From assembly GCA_031769625.1 (NCBI GenBank), contig JAUIMM010000124.1, forward strand, positions 10,552,001 to 10,616,000: DNA of 64,000 nt, given 5' to 3'. The notes beneath the pieces were generated by a model, which was given only the letters and a program-made list of their open reading frames with translations, was not told where the DNA came from and ran no database searches. Made by a program: the position numbers and the translations under genes. How positions within the stretch are numbered: position 1 is the stretch's first letter; each line of letters opens with the position of its first letter. This document shows, one piece after another, positions 45,878 through 56,420 of this stretch. Origin of the DNA: Taudactylus pleione. Its lineage: Eukaryota > Chordata > Amphibia > Anura > Myobatrachidae.

Positions 45878-46799
45878 TTCTCAGTATGGTGGCGGTGCGG
45901 CGGTTCTTTAAGCAGAACCTTGCTGTGGCGGGAAAGAACGGCAAGTCACCAGTCCGGGTGCAATTATGATTTAAGGGCGCTCCCTTCGTTGACTGGTAGT
46001 TGGCTGTACCAACCTAACGGGGGGCAGTATCACCACTTATACGGGTGGGAAGTCAAGATGGGGGTGAGCGTTACCTTTTTGTTGATGATATGAGTTACAT
46101 GGTTATGTGTATGCACTCTGGGCGATCTACGCCTGCTATGCCTTTTGTTGTTTGTGTGTTGGCATAGCAGATTTGGCTGATTTCTGGCCGTCCTTTCTTT
46201 GCCACCATACAACCTTAAATAAATAATAAATAATAATAATTTATTTTGCTCCAAGAAATCGCCATCAAGTTATCTGCCAAATCCACGTCTCAGTGTCTTT
46301 ATTTTAAGTTAGTATGATAAGTGGTTTGCACACATGACACACCTCATCCAATAGAAGGTTTAAACATTATAGCAAATCTGTACAGAAATCCCATGTAAGA
46401 AGACCTTAGAATAATTTTGAGCTCGAGAATTTCTGTACGGAAGATTGGGAGATAAAGTCTAGAAAAACTATTTGCAAGCAGTAAGACCTATTTGGAAGTT
46501 GTGATTTCTGTGAAAGAAGATGTTACTAACTATTCACTGACAAGGTGACCAAATAATTGCACATTCCACATTCACTGTTTTTTATTTGGTTATTTCAATC
46601 TGTTAAATTCACAAATAGCAAATGTGCATTCAAATATACAGAAGTAGATTATGTTTAAGCATGAAATTGTGTTATATTGTTTTTATTCAAAGATTCAATA
46701 AAACATGCAATTTGCTCAGATGTAGCAAACTCTTTGCATATAACAGTATATATATTTCCAAAGTAATTCTTCAATTTGCAAACATAATCAATTGTTTAC
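45878..46799. other. Ngaro 3' region and adjoining unassigned DNA
   Basis: 45878-46240 contains GC-rich sequence and short hairpins typical of a 3' terminal region, ending in 'aataaataataaataataat', which also offers polyadenylation signals. 46241-46799 is A/T-rich, no feature seen. Confidence 0.45.
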
Positions 46800-46823
46800 C
46801 TTGTGCTATCACTGTAGCGGTCT
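46800..46823 (-). CDS. 24-nt mini-exon, Thr/Val/Ala linker
   Basis: Minus strand: acceptor ttattttacag, 24 nt, donor gtaaacaa. In phase 1 it reads x-TATVIAQ-x, matching the neighbouring mini-exons in phase and residue type. It has no second copy in this window to test conservation, so the call rests on splice consensus and context alone. Confidence 0.4.
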
Positions 46824-47622
46824 CTGTAAAATAATAACAGAACAAATGTCAGGTTGTATCAGCAAAATATTGATTAGTGCAAATTTGTTATAAGCTCATT
46901 TACATAACCAATATGGTACACATTTTTTTATTAATTAACATCTCGCCACTCAATATTTTAGCTGATTTGGAGAATACCTAGCGACACCAGTGACTCTGGG
47001 AAGTGTATTTGGAGAAACATTTATAAATATCTCGGACAATCAGTGAACGTTGGGTGTATCGCTTTTACTAGTACTACTACCTAACTATATAATGCTGCAA
47101 TGATGTGATCGTTATGCCGCCGCAGCACAACATAAGGACGCCCACTTTACCCTACACACATCCGTAATCCTTAGCAATACTGCAAAACCATCGGTAACAT
47201 CGAGTACCATCGCAGCCTCACGCACACTTGCACAAGCTCTGACCTTACTCAGGAATTGCTAATCTCGTCGCACGCTATGAGTACTAAGGCTACTTAAGGA
47301 ATGGCAGTGGTTAATTTATGCACGCCCCTGCAACGGCATTCAAACGCCCTGGCACTCCTGCATTTCACCGACCACCCCCCCATCACCTCCCACAAATGAC
47401 ACTTCCTGTCAATCACTCTGTGATGGGTTTGCATAGTCACTGCGAACGCAGTCCCAATCACAGTGGCCAGTTCGTGCACACGCATTGCAATGCATATAAA
47501 TGCACAGATCGTAACAATCAGCCGATTGCGTGCGTAATTGCAGTGACAAAAGGTAATGAATCAGGCCCATAGTCATCTACTACCAGTATTGGGAATCACA
47601 TCTCTCCAAAGCAGAGGCAGTC
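46824..47622. other. Interval with an inverted 'TGAATCAGGCCC' family fragment
   Basis: 47090-47566 is related, in reverse orientation, to 28735-28936 and 36760-36990 (ctgaccttactcaggaattgc, accatcggtaac, gatggtactc) and ends aatgaatcaggcccat. The left end is not clear. Rest: no feature. Confidence 0.5.
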
Positions 47623-47625
47623 TTA

Positions 47626-47853
47626 GGGGTATATTTACTAAAGGTTAATTTAATCGATTTAAAATTGATAAAATTGATTAACGTCGATGTTGTGTTTCTG
47701 GGGCTAAATCACATATTTACTAATACATAAAACATTAAATATAAAATTGTCTGTTAGTAAATGTGCGATTTAGCCCAAGAAACACAACATCGATGTTAAT
47801 TGATTTCGATTGATTTTAAATCGATTAAAATTGACCTTTAGTAAATATATCCC
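47626..47853. mobile_element. Harbinger-type MITE, TIR GGGGTATATTTACTAAAGGT, TSD TTA
   Basis: 228 bp. The inverted end is gacctttagtaaatatatccc. TTA lies on both sides (47623-47625, 47854-47856), the canonical PIF/Harbinger target duplication. The inside is palindromic around 'aacatcgatgtt'. The terminus resembles the start of the element at 55861 (GGGGTAAATTTACTAAG). Confidence 0.9.
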
Positions 47854-47864
47854 TTAGAGTTTTT

Positions 47865-48215
47865 GAGGACAAACGACCTTACTGTCAATTCCAAAAAGTG
47901 TGCCTTGGTCATTCAAGAGGCAATATACCTGTGATGTATAGTTGGATGAGGAAATATCAGACCCCATATAGACAAGGTGAAGGCCATAAACAACTGTGCC
48001 ATAGTGGAAGACTTAGCTAATGTGTTTTCTTTGGTAGGTAGGGTATTACCTACTATATTACCTATTATAGCTTTGTTATTCGGGCTGCTCCTCTCACCGA
48101 TTTACTTAGGAAAGCAAACTAATCTGGTCTACATCAGAAGAGGCTTCCTGGGAAGACCTGTACTACAGATACCAGATTGTAATAAACAGTTTTTCCTGTA
48201 GACTGATGCCTCAGG
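47865..48215 (+). pseudogene. Ty3/gypsy RT-RNase H junction fragment
   Basis: Plus-strand translation gives KVKAINNCAIVEDL, then after frame changes PVLQIPDCNKQFFLQTDASG (48150-48215). 'KVKAI', 'PVLq.PD..K.F.lqTDAS' are the connection and first RNase H aspartate of gypsy-type Pol. About 115 codons, no further domains. Ends exactly where duplicon B begins. It is a fragment of a lineage different in wording from the chromodomain element at 59953-64000 (there VEVDASEIGAG). Confidence 0.65.
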
Positions 48216-48388
48216 GTAGATGAGTGTAATAAAATGTGCATTTTGAAGCCAGGAGACAGATGAGGAAACCAATGATGGAAGCTCTATTGGAGATATTAAT
48301 CTGCAGCTGAACAATTAATTTCTTTCTTTCATTTGATTATGTAATATTTGGAAAATGAATGTATAAAATTAGATAATTTGTGGCTTAC

Positions 48389-48427
48389 CTGTAGAAGCTT
48401 CTTGGGTTGTGCTCTGAATCTGATCAT
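48389..48427 (-). CDS. 39-nt mini-exon, Ser/Thr/Gln linker, duplicon B
   Basis: Paralogue of 6797-6835: acceptor taatttcag, 39 nt, donor gtaagcc, phase 1-1, reading x-DQIQSTTQEAST-x. Against copy A only a few bases differ, and the reading frame, length and splice sites are preserved. Confidence 0.6.
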
Positions 48428-49054
48428 CTGAAATTAGACATTTATTAATCAGTTCAATTCATTGCACTTGTTTGCTAGATTAGATAATGTTTTGTATGGA
48501 GTAGATCATAAAAGCTATTTACTTAGATGGCTAAAATCAAGTGATACAGTAGATGCGTTTTCCTTATTACTCATTATACTCTGCTACCTCATCAGATTCT
48601 ATATGCCTACATCAGATGATCTAAGTTATCATGAAAGGTATTTGTCGGTCATTGCCATAACATTAGTTTTCATCTCATTATGTGCCTGAGTCGCACACAC
48701 TGCCAATGTCTGACACAGTGGAGCTATGTATTTCTATTGCACATGCATCCTGATGGTTACTGCACCGAGTGGTGGTGCTGATTCAGGTGCTCTGTGTCTG
48801 ACATGTGTTATAAATGTATTGGCCCTTCCTGGGTGGTGACAGAGGGTGGCTAATCAGACCCGTGGTGATGGAGCGTCTAGTGGGCATGTCGCTGGCAGTG
48901 ATTGTATAGGAAGATTCGTCATCGCTCACATTGGAGGACATGCTCAGAGAGAGAATCTGCTAAAAGGCTTATTATCCTATATAAGTACCCAGAAGCAGCA
49001 TTCATACATTATTAATAAGTCACTATAAGCATAATATTATTTTCTTGATACAAT

Positions 49055-49471
49055 TGGCCTGATTCAGAGGTGGATGGTAATAGGAGCTGCAACTACAACT
49101 TCTTACATAGCGCTACTGCGTCTTTATACTAATTCCACATCCGATGGGATTCAAACAGAGATGCCCACTAGCTGCCACTCAAATCCGCCGCTTTGCGCAA
49201 TAATTCACACCATCGAATACACATCGATCTCACCATCAAATATTACTGCAGCTCTATGGTTGCTAAGAATGTCCTTGTGAACATGGCCACCAGTGCTACG
49301 GCAAGTGCAAAAAAAGATGCAGTCCTTGGCCGCAGCACGCCCGCGTCTAGCTGGCCACCTACCTGTTATCACCCATTAACGCCCACTGATATTGTCTCTC
49401 TCTGCATGAAAATGTAAACATCGGCCACTTGCAAACAAAATCAACACTGTGTCCACTTCTAAATCAGGCCC
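49055..49471. mobile_element. 'GGGCCTGATTCAG' family element, TSD AAT
   Basis: Ends tggcctgattcag and ctaaatcaggccc, AAT on both sides (49052-49054, 49472-49474). A left-truncated copy occupies the same site in duplicon A. Confidence 0.8.
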
Positions 49472-49975
49472 AATATAAGGTAGTAGTAATAAAATATCAA
49501 TACACAACATCACGCCAATACACATCACTGAAGAAAGTTTATAATACTGTATTAACAAAAGATATACATTATTAAATACAGTATATAGGTGGTAATCACA
49601 ACATGTCTTAAACCTTTTTGTAATTTACTTTAGATTATATGTTTTTGAAAACTTTTTTGCTGATTTGAAACAATTAATAAAAGTTATATTTTATAATTTC
49701 ACAAGTCAAACCCAGTGCACCTAATTTGAGGTACCTTACTTTCTTCCTTAACATTAACAGAGTAGTTGTTACTTCCCTGACCCCGGATTGTATGATTAGC
49801 AGCTAAACCTGTCTTTGGATAGTATACTGTACCTGTGAAAACTGCTTCCTGTCCCAGTACTTCAATGCAAATATTATATAGCTTTTACCAGTTTGCCCAG
49901 TTTATATAATTTAGCATTGGCTATACTGTGTACTCTGCTAGCTGCTGCCCTGTTCCTGTGTTATGTGTTGATTTA

Positions 49976-50394
49976 GGGCCTGATTCAGCAATACACATAT
50001 GTGCAATGCTGAACGCAGATTTACGATTATCAGGAATCTGCGCATGCTCAGGACCTGTTCTGCTAGTGTGATGAATGGGTCCCTTCTATGCCTCTGTCAG
50101 ATTGATAGGCAGAGAGGCATTTACAGGGTGGCCGGCATTCCTGGAAATCGGGGCATGTCGGACCCATTTTCTGGGAATGGCAAGGCCAGGAACTGCATCT
50201 ACGGGTGCAAATTCCTGGCCTCGCAAAGCCGGCCGGCCAGCCTGAGTAAGCCCCAGCCACTGGTTGTGATGGTGATCCCTGCCTGCAGCCTCAGGGTGTC
50301 ATACACCTCCTGCTGTATTTGCATATTAGCAAGACGGAATTGCAAAGCTGTCTGCGTGAAGCTTTGCAATTCTATCCGAAGCTGAATCACCTCC
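49976..50394. mobile_element. 'GGGCCTGATTCAG' family element, TSD TTA
   Basis: Ends gggcctgattcagc and gctgaatcacctcc, TTA on both sides (49973-49975, 50395-50397). Orthologous to 9367-9805 in duplicon A. Confidence 0.85.
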
Positions 50395-50615
50395 TTAGTG
50401 TCCTGTTTTTTACTAAATCTTGGCTATACCTTGGGGAGATAAGCCTTTACTATCTAGAATAGAAGACCTACAGTAGGAGCATCTGAGTGCTGATAAGGGA
50501 GAATAGCTTTATTGAAATTGTGGCATACTATAGGTGAAGACCTCATGAAGCTGTTCTAATAGGTTGACCACCTCTCTACTGGTAATGCCATCACAGTTAA
50601 ACACAATGTTTTCCA

Positions 50616-50616
50616 G

Positions 50617-50661
<45 letters not shown>
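50616..50661. repeat. (TTA)n microsatellite, duplicon B
   Basis: About 14 ATT units, the counterpart of 10029-10076. Confidence 0.95.
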
Positions 50662-50935
50662 ATGAATTAACTTCCTGTACGTACAACAGTCATATATGCA
50701 TGATGCTATTACCAATATATTCATAATAACAGTAACATACCTGAGCAGATGACGCTGGCATCTTCGTAGTGTCCGCAATCATGTATTCCCCATCCATTAT
50801 GAGCACATTGGGAAAGATACTGTTCATTTCCAGAGCATCTCACATCATCCAGAAGAATACTCCCAGTACCTTGCCCAAAGTAGGCATTATGTAGAGCTAA
50901 TGCTCCATATCCACAATTCAGCTGCCTACATACAC

Positions 50936-51222
50936 ATATCCCCCCCTTTAGAATGTAAGCTCTCACAAGCAGGGCCCTCATCCCTCATGTGCTTTTCCTC
51001 CCTTACTTATAGTATCATGTACTCATCAATTGACACCTAACACTTGGTTGCTTATGCCCTGCTGCTTGTGATATGCAGCAATGTTTATAAACCATGTCCT
51101 TGTCCTGCATTGTTTTGTACTACTATTACTGTTTTTTCTTGTGTGCTCATTTATGTACTGTGTAAGGCACTGCGGAACCTTTGTGGCGCCATATAAATAA
51201 AGGATAATAATAATCATAATAA
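50936..51222 (+). mobile_element. SINE/L2-3'-end type retroposon in SRCR exon
   Basis: About 285 bp: 'agaatgtaagctctcacaag', 'cagggccctcatccct', ..., 'gtaaggcactgcggaac', 'gcgccatataaataaagg' and an (ATAAT)n tail. The 'gaatgtaagctc...cagggccctc' and 'ggcgccatataaataaa' blocks are the common 3' end of L2-type LINEs and the SINEs they mobilise in amphibians. Flanking 'atacacat' / 'atacaacat' are a probable target duplication in the exon. Confidence 0.75.
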
Positions 51223-51265
51223 TACAACATGTGCATCATTGATATCCCAGCTATCATCACATACT

Positions 51266-51716
51266 GGGCCTGATTCAGACCCGCTCGCGAGCGCTATGTG
51301 CTCACCAGCGGGTCGATGGTGGCCCAGTGCGCATGCGCACGACGGAGCCGGCTCCGTCGTGCGAGTGACAGCACGACCCCTTTGGCGGGTGGGCGGGGGG
51401 AGTGGCTGCCCAAACTGAAGCGTTCCCATGGGAACGCCTACCATCTGGGGCCGGCCCCACTGACATCACAAGTGATGTCAGTGGTAGTGCTTTCGGCTCT
51501 GTTACAGCCGAAAGCACTCTTGGGCTTTTAGCAACGAGACCCTACCACAAGGGTCTCGTCGCAAGCCCGATGGTCGCGATGGTCTTGACCATCGCGACCA
51601 TCTTCCTGACCGCTCGCTATAGCTGTGGGTGGTCAGGAGGCCGCTCTAAAAAACAGAAGGCTGGCCCTGATTCAGAGCGAGCGCTCTGTCAGAGCGTCTG
51701 GCTCTGAATCAGGCCC
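51266..51716. mobile_element. Harbinger-type MITE in SRCR exon, TSD ACT
   Basis: 451 bp bounded by gggcctgattcaga and tctgaatcaggccc, ACT on both sides (51263-51265, 51717-51719). Taking out the element and one ACT restores the exon sequence seen in copy A (acatactgttcccc). GC-rich palindromic interior, sister of 8000-8458. Confidence 0.9.
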
Positions 51717-52143
51717 ACTGTTCCCCAGGCATTGTTATAGTAGATCTCAACACGGCCAGCAGATCTGTTCCAGCCACCCACAAGTCAGAGAGGGTTACTT
51801 CCTAAAACAAAGTAACAGGTTCTAGGCTCATGAAAATGTAAAGTGAACCAAAGACAAATAATTAAACAAATGATTTAATCAATATGGTAATGTTGTGTTC
51901 ATTGTAGGGATGAGCGGGTTCGGTTCCCTGAGAACCGAACCCACCCGAACTTCGGGGATCCGGGGCGATCCGAGCCCAAGCTCGGATCTCCCTGTCTGCC
52001 CCGGATCCCTCTCCCGAGGCAAAACCTCGAGATCTGCTGTCGGATCTCGAGGTTTTGCCTCGAGCGGCCATTTAAAAAAAAATGCCTTTGCCTTTAATGG
52101 GCAAAGTGCTGATTGGCTGACAGAGCCGTCTGTCACGGCTCTC

Positions 52144-53146
52144 AGCCAATCAGCATTATGGTGCTCATTTGCATGTAGCACGGACTCGTGAGATCCGTGC
52201 TACATGCATCTGTGTGATTGACAGTGACACAGAGCACAGATGGGTCAGTGAGACCCGTCTGTGCTGCTGTGTATTTCAATGACACAGATGCACGCACGGA
52301 CCAGGAGATCCGTGCTACTTGCATCTGTGTCATTGACACAGAGCACTAACGGGTCCGTGAGACCCGTCTGTGCTGCTGTGGTAAATAAAAAAAAAAAAAC
52401 CTGTGTAAAAAGAGAAAAAAATGGCGTGCCCCCCCCCCCAAAAAAAGAGCAACCAGCCCCGGGCATTAGTGACCCAGTGCTGGGTGTGCTTAAATACAGG
52501 GGACAAACGACATAGGGGTCCCCTGTACTTAAACACAACCAGCACCGGGCTAGTCAGAACCAGAGCTGGTTGCCAAAATACGGGGGACAAACAACGTAGG
52601 GGTCCCCCGTATTCTGCGCAACCAGCTCTGGGCTCTGATCCGGTCCTGGTTCTGGAAATACAGGGGAAAAAAATGAGTAGGGTTCCCCTGTATGTTCCAG
52701 AACCAGCACTGGACTTTTTCTAGCGGGGGGCTGATGCCACAGCCAGGGGAGCCCTTTCACCGGGCCCCCCAGCCGCAGCATCAGCCCTGACCGCTAGTCA
52801 GCCCAGGCCGGGGATCCCTGGAGAGCTGGGGACCCCCCCAATAAAGGGGTCACCCTCTCCAGGGCACCCCAGGCCCAGGCTGATAGCCCGGGGCTATCCC
52901 CGCCACCCCTGGTGGCGGTGGGTGGCGGGTTGATTGTGTGGTGTGGTGTAAATAAAGAATATCAAACATTGTCTTTACAAGTAGAACTGCAAGTCCCAGC
53001 AAGCCTTCCCCGCATGCTGGTACTTGGAGAACCACAAGTACCAGCATGCAGGGCATTAAGGGCCCACTAGTACCTGTAGTTCACCTGTAAAAAAATGTTT
53101 AAAAAAAACACAGGACACACACACCGTGACAGTATAAGTTTATTAA

Positions 53147-53177
<31 letters not shown>

Positions 53178-54789
53178 CATGTACACATACTCACCTATGT
53201 AACCCTGTAGCATCGGTCCACTTGTCCGGTAAAGTATCCATAGGGGACCTGTGAAAAAAAACATACTCACCATCTCCTATGCGAGGTTCTGTCCTCTTCG
53301 TTCCAAAGTAGGCATCCCCGGACTTGGCAAAAAAAAACAAACGAAAACGCGATCCACGAACTTAGTACCGTTCTATAGAACGGTACTTCCCGAATGAGAG
53401 CTTAGCGGCGGGGTATCACCATGGAAACCCCGCTGCTAAGCGTTCATTGGCTGAGAGAGGCCATCTCCCGTCTCTCTCAGCCAATGAACGGCTCCCTCCA
53501 TTGTAGTCAATGCTGGGAGCCGCAAGGTTATTAAAGTTTACCCTGCGGTTCCCACCATTGACTACAATGGAGGGAGCCGTTCATTGGCTGAGAGATGGGA
53601 GATGACCTCTCTCAGCCAATGAACGCTTAGCAGCGGGGTTTCCATGGTGATACCCCGCCGCTAAGCTCTCATTCGGGAAGTACCGTTCTATAGAACGGTA
53701 CTAAGTTCGTGGATCGCGTTTTCGTTTTTTTTTTTTGCCAAGTCCGGGGATGCCTACTTTGGAACGAAGAGGACAGAACCTCGCATAGGAGATGGTGAGT
53801 ATGTTTTTTTTCACAGGTCCCCTAGGGATACTTTACCGGACAAGTGGACCGATGCTACAGGTTACATAGGTGAGTATGTGTACATGTGTGTGTGTGTATG
53901 TATGTTTAATAAACTTATACTGTCACGGTGTGTGTGTCCTGTGTTTTTTTAAACATTTTTTTTACAGGTGAACTACAGGTACTAGTGGGCCCTTAATGCC
54001 CTGCATGCTGGTACTTGTGGTTCTCCAAGTACCAGCATGCGGGGCAGGCTAGCTGGGACTTGCAGTTCTACTTGTAAAGACAATGTTTGATATTCTTTAT
54101 TTACACCACACCACACAATCAACCCGCCACTCACCGCCACCAGGGGTGGCGGGGATAGCCCCGGGCTATCAGCCTGGGCCTGGGGTGCCCTGGAGAGGGT
54201 GACCCCTTTATTGGGGGGGTCCCCAGCTCTCCAGGGATCCCCGGCCTGGGCTGACTAGCGGTCAGGGTTGATGCTGCGGCTGGGGGGCCCGGTGAAAGGG
54301 CTCCCCTGGCTGTGGCATCAGCCCCCCGCTAGAAAAAGTCCAGTGCTGGTTCTGGAACATACAGGGGAACCCTACTCATTTTTTGTCCCCTATATTTCCA
54401 GAACCAGGACCGGATCAGAGCCCAGAGCTGGTTGCGCAGAATACAGGGGACCCCTACGTCGTTTGTCCCCCGTATTTTGGCAACCAGCGCTGGTTCTGAC
54501 TAGCCCGGTGCTGGTTGTGCTTAAGTACAGGGGACCCCTACGTCATTTGTCCCCTGTATTTAAGCACACCCAGCACTGGGTTACTAATGCCCGGGGCTGG
54601 TTGCTCTTTTTTGGGGGGGTGCACGCCATTTTTTTTTTTTTACACAGGTTTTTTTTTTTTTTTTTTACCACAGCAGCACAGACGGGTCTCACGGACCTGT
54701 CATTGCTCTGTGCCAATCACACAGATGCATGTAGCACGGATCTCCCGGGTTCGTGCTACATGCAAATGGGCACCATAACGCTGATTGGC
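52144..54789. repeat. 2.6 kb palindrome inside hAT3
   Basis: Arms 52144-53527 and 53541-54789 around a 13-base A/T centre (ttattaaagttta, about 53528-53540). The match runs nearly base for base across several kinds of sequence: 'gtaccgttctatagaacggtac' blocks, a (GT/AC)n tract, 'aagtaccagcatgc', 'ggtggcggggatagccc' and 'ccagagctggttg'. The left arm is about 135 bp longer through a tandem duplication (52205-52340). Within each arm there are smaller hairpins such as 'atacaggggacaaacgac' with 'ggggtcccctgta'. Confidence 0.95.
53154..53180. repeat. (AC)n microsatellite in left palindrome arm
   Basis: About 13 AC units. The mirror position in the right arm (53885-53905) has a shorter (GT)n with TATG interruptions, one of the few places where the arms have drifted. 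Confidence 0.9.
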
Positions 54790-56420
54790 TTCCTGTCTGC
54801 CACTGCAGTGCCACTCCTAGATGGGCCACGTGTTTGTGCCGCCCCCTTGTGTCGCTTAGCATAGTCATCCAGCTTCCTCGGTACAACCTTTTGGCCTAAA
54901 AACAATATTGTGAGGTGTGAGGTGTTCAGAATAGAGTGGAAATGAGTGGAAATTAATGTTATTGGGGTTATTAATAGCGTAGGAACAAAAAAAGGCCCAT
55001 TTATGTGATTTTAGCGTTTTTTTTTTATTTTTTAAGAAAAAATCCAGATCCAAAACACAAAACCCAGAACCCAAAACACGGAAGGGTGGTTTTGGCAAAA
55101 CCAATCCAGATCCAAAACACGAAGAAAGATCCAGATCCAAAACCAAAACACAAAACACGAAAAGTGTCCGGTGCACACCCCTAGTTCATTGTATTATCTG
55201 ATTGGTCTTACCATCTTGCGTAACATACAGATTGCTCCAGACAGTATTTCATTGTGAAACAGTAGACTTTTAAAGTAAATTCTCAAACTCATATTTCATT
55301 ATTAGTCTGCAGATTTTTTTTAGGAAAATTACAAACTAAAAAATACTGCTTGCATAAGTGTTCAACCCCATGTGCTGTGAAAGCTCCAGGTTTACACAGA
55401 TGATAGATATTGCCTTAAGAATTGGCTTTTAATTAGCCTTTACTTGTTAATCATTAAAAAATGTCAGCTTTTATGAATAAAACACCCCCTAATTTAAATA
55501 ACATTGGTTATGATGTGAATCTGAAGTAAAACTGTGAAAGTAAATTCCAAAGAACATTCTAAGAAAATGAAAGATACGTAAAGTTATAAACATACACAGA
55601 TAGGGTAAGGCTACAAAATAATCAGAGTGACCCAGCTAAAGGTTTTCTGGTCAGATGAGAGAAAAATTAAGGTTTTTGGTCTCAATACAAAATGTTATGT
55701 GTGGTGCAGACCTAACACTGCTCATTCCTTAGAAAACAACAACCTAACAGTGAAATATGGGGTGGCTGCATCATGTTGTGGGTGCTTTTCCTCAGTGGAG
55801 ACTGGGGACAGTAAAATGCTGCAAGACAACTGCTTCAGTCTGCTAGAAAACTAATGCTTTGGGGTAAATTTACTAAGAATCGAGATGGTCCCGATTTTCA
55901 AAGTGATTTATCTCGCTGGACCTCGCCAAAATTTGGGTGATTTAATTCATTTTCTTTGACCAAATTTACCAACAGGCGATTTGAGGCTAAACGAGTTGGC
56001 CGATGGTGATGTAGGTCGAGATTGTCGGGTGATTTGTAAGCAAGCTCGAGCGAGTTATCTCTTCTGTGTTGTTTTTTTGGCTGGCACTAAATCGGTCGTT
56101 TTGCTTTAATGCGTCCAGGCCCTGGTAATTGTAATAATTTTAAACACAGATTGCACCGTTATCATTGAATACACGCGTTTTTAAATAAAATTGATTGGCT
56201 TAAAAGATGTCCTGTGTTTCATTGATGACTAGGCCTATAATTCACCCTGTAAATGCAGCAACCTTGTGGGTTGTTGTTAGGAGTTTGATGTGTGAGGGAC
56301 AGTGAGTAGATTTGTGGTTGTTGACTTGTTTCTGGCTAATTTTTGCTTTTTTTATTTTTTTGGTCCTTAATTTGCTTTTTTGTTTTTTTCTGTGTTGTTT
56401 GTATTAGTATTTGTTGTGTG

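Larger units (their letters stand above)
40150..46240 (+). mobile_element. Ngaro-like tyrosine-recombinase retrotransposon
   Basis: Order on the plus strand: gag-like ORF1 with a Cys/His knuckle, reverse transcriptase plus RNase H, an overlapping tyrosine recombinase, then a separate SGNH hydrolase ORF. DIRS-order elements have RT-RH followed by a recombinase and no DDE integrase. The hydrolase in place of the DIRS methyltransferase points to the Ngaro group. GC content is clearly above that of the surroundings. Terminal split direct repeats (A1...B1A2B2) were not resolved by eye, so the ends are approximate. Coding regions carry few stops and frameshifts, so it is relatively young. Confidence 0.85.
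50741..51801 (-). pseudogene. SRCR exon copy in duplicon B, inactivated
   Basis: Same exon boundaries as 10155-10469 (acceptor gttttag at 51802-51807, donor gtatgtt below 50741). The 3' two thirds ([20 protein letters not shown] to ASVICSG) are open and nearly identical to copy A. It is broken by a SINE at 50936-51222 and a MITE at 51266-51716. The 5' part has a CGA-to-TGA nonsense change (IRLV position) and a TGT-to-TCT change that removes the first of eight cysteines. The lesions are additive, so this copy was already free of constraint. All events are private to B. Confidence 0.92.
51905..55183. mobile_element. hAT3: chimeric foldback hAT, 8-bp TSD GTTCATTG
   Basis: Inserted in the Tc1 left inverted repeat of duplicon B. 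GTTCATTG stands at 51897-51904 and 55184-55191, and duplicon A shows the empty site (gatcattg). The left end tagggatgagcgggttcgg belongs to the hAT2 type. The right end, cacgaaaagtgtccggtgcacacccc+ta, with 54790-55170, belongs to the hAT1 type. So the two ends come from different subfamilies and share only about 9 of the first 11 terminal bases. The interior is a near-perfect palindrome of about 2.6 kb. No transposase domain: long open frames are palindrome shadows. It must have been moved by a transposase supplied in trans. Confidence 0.88.
48219..55858. repeat. Duplicon B (partner of duplicon A)
   Basis: Collinear with 6631-11568 from the mini-exon through the Tc1 left half. Private insertions: SINE (50936-51222), MITE (51266-51716) and hAT3 (51905-55183). 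About 300 bp of the Tc1 (A 11015-11325) are deleted here at about 55620. Confidence 0.9.

Noticed and set aside
52246..54864. Open frames of 65-198 codons across hAT3
   Set aside because: Each has a mirror twin in the opposite arm of the palindrome and no recognisable domain.
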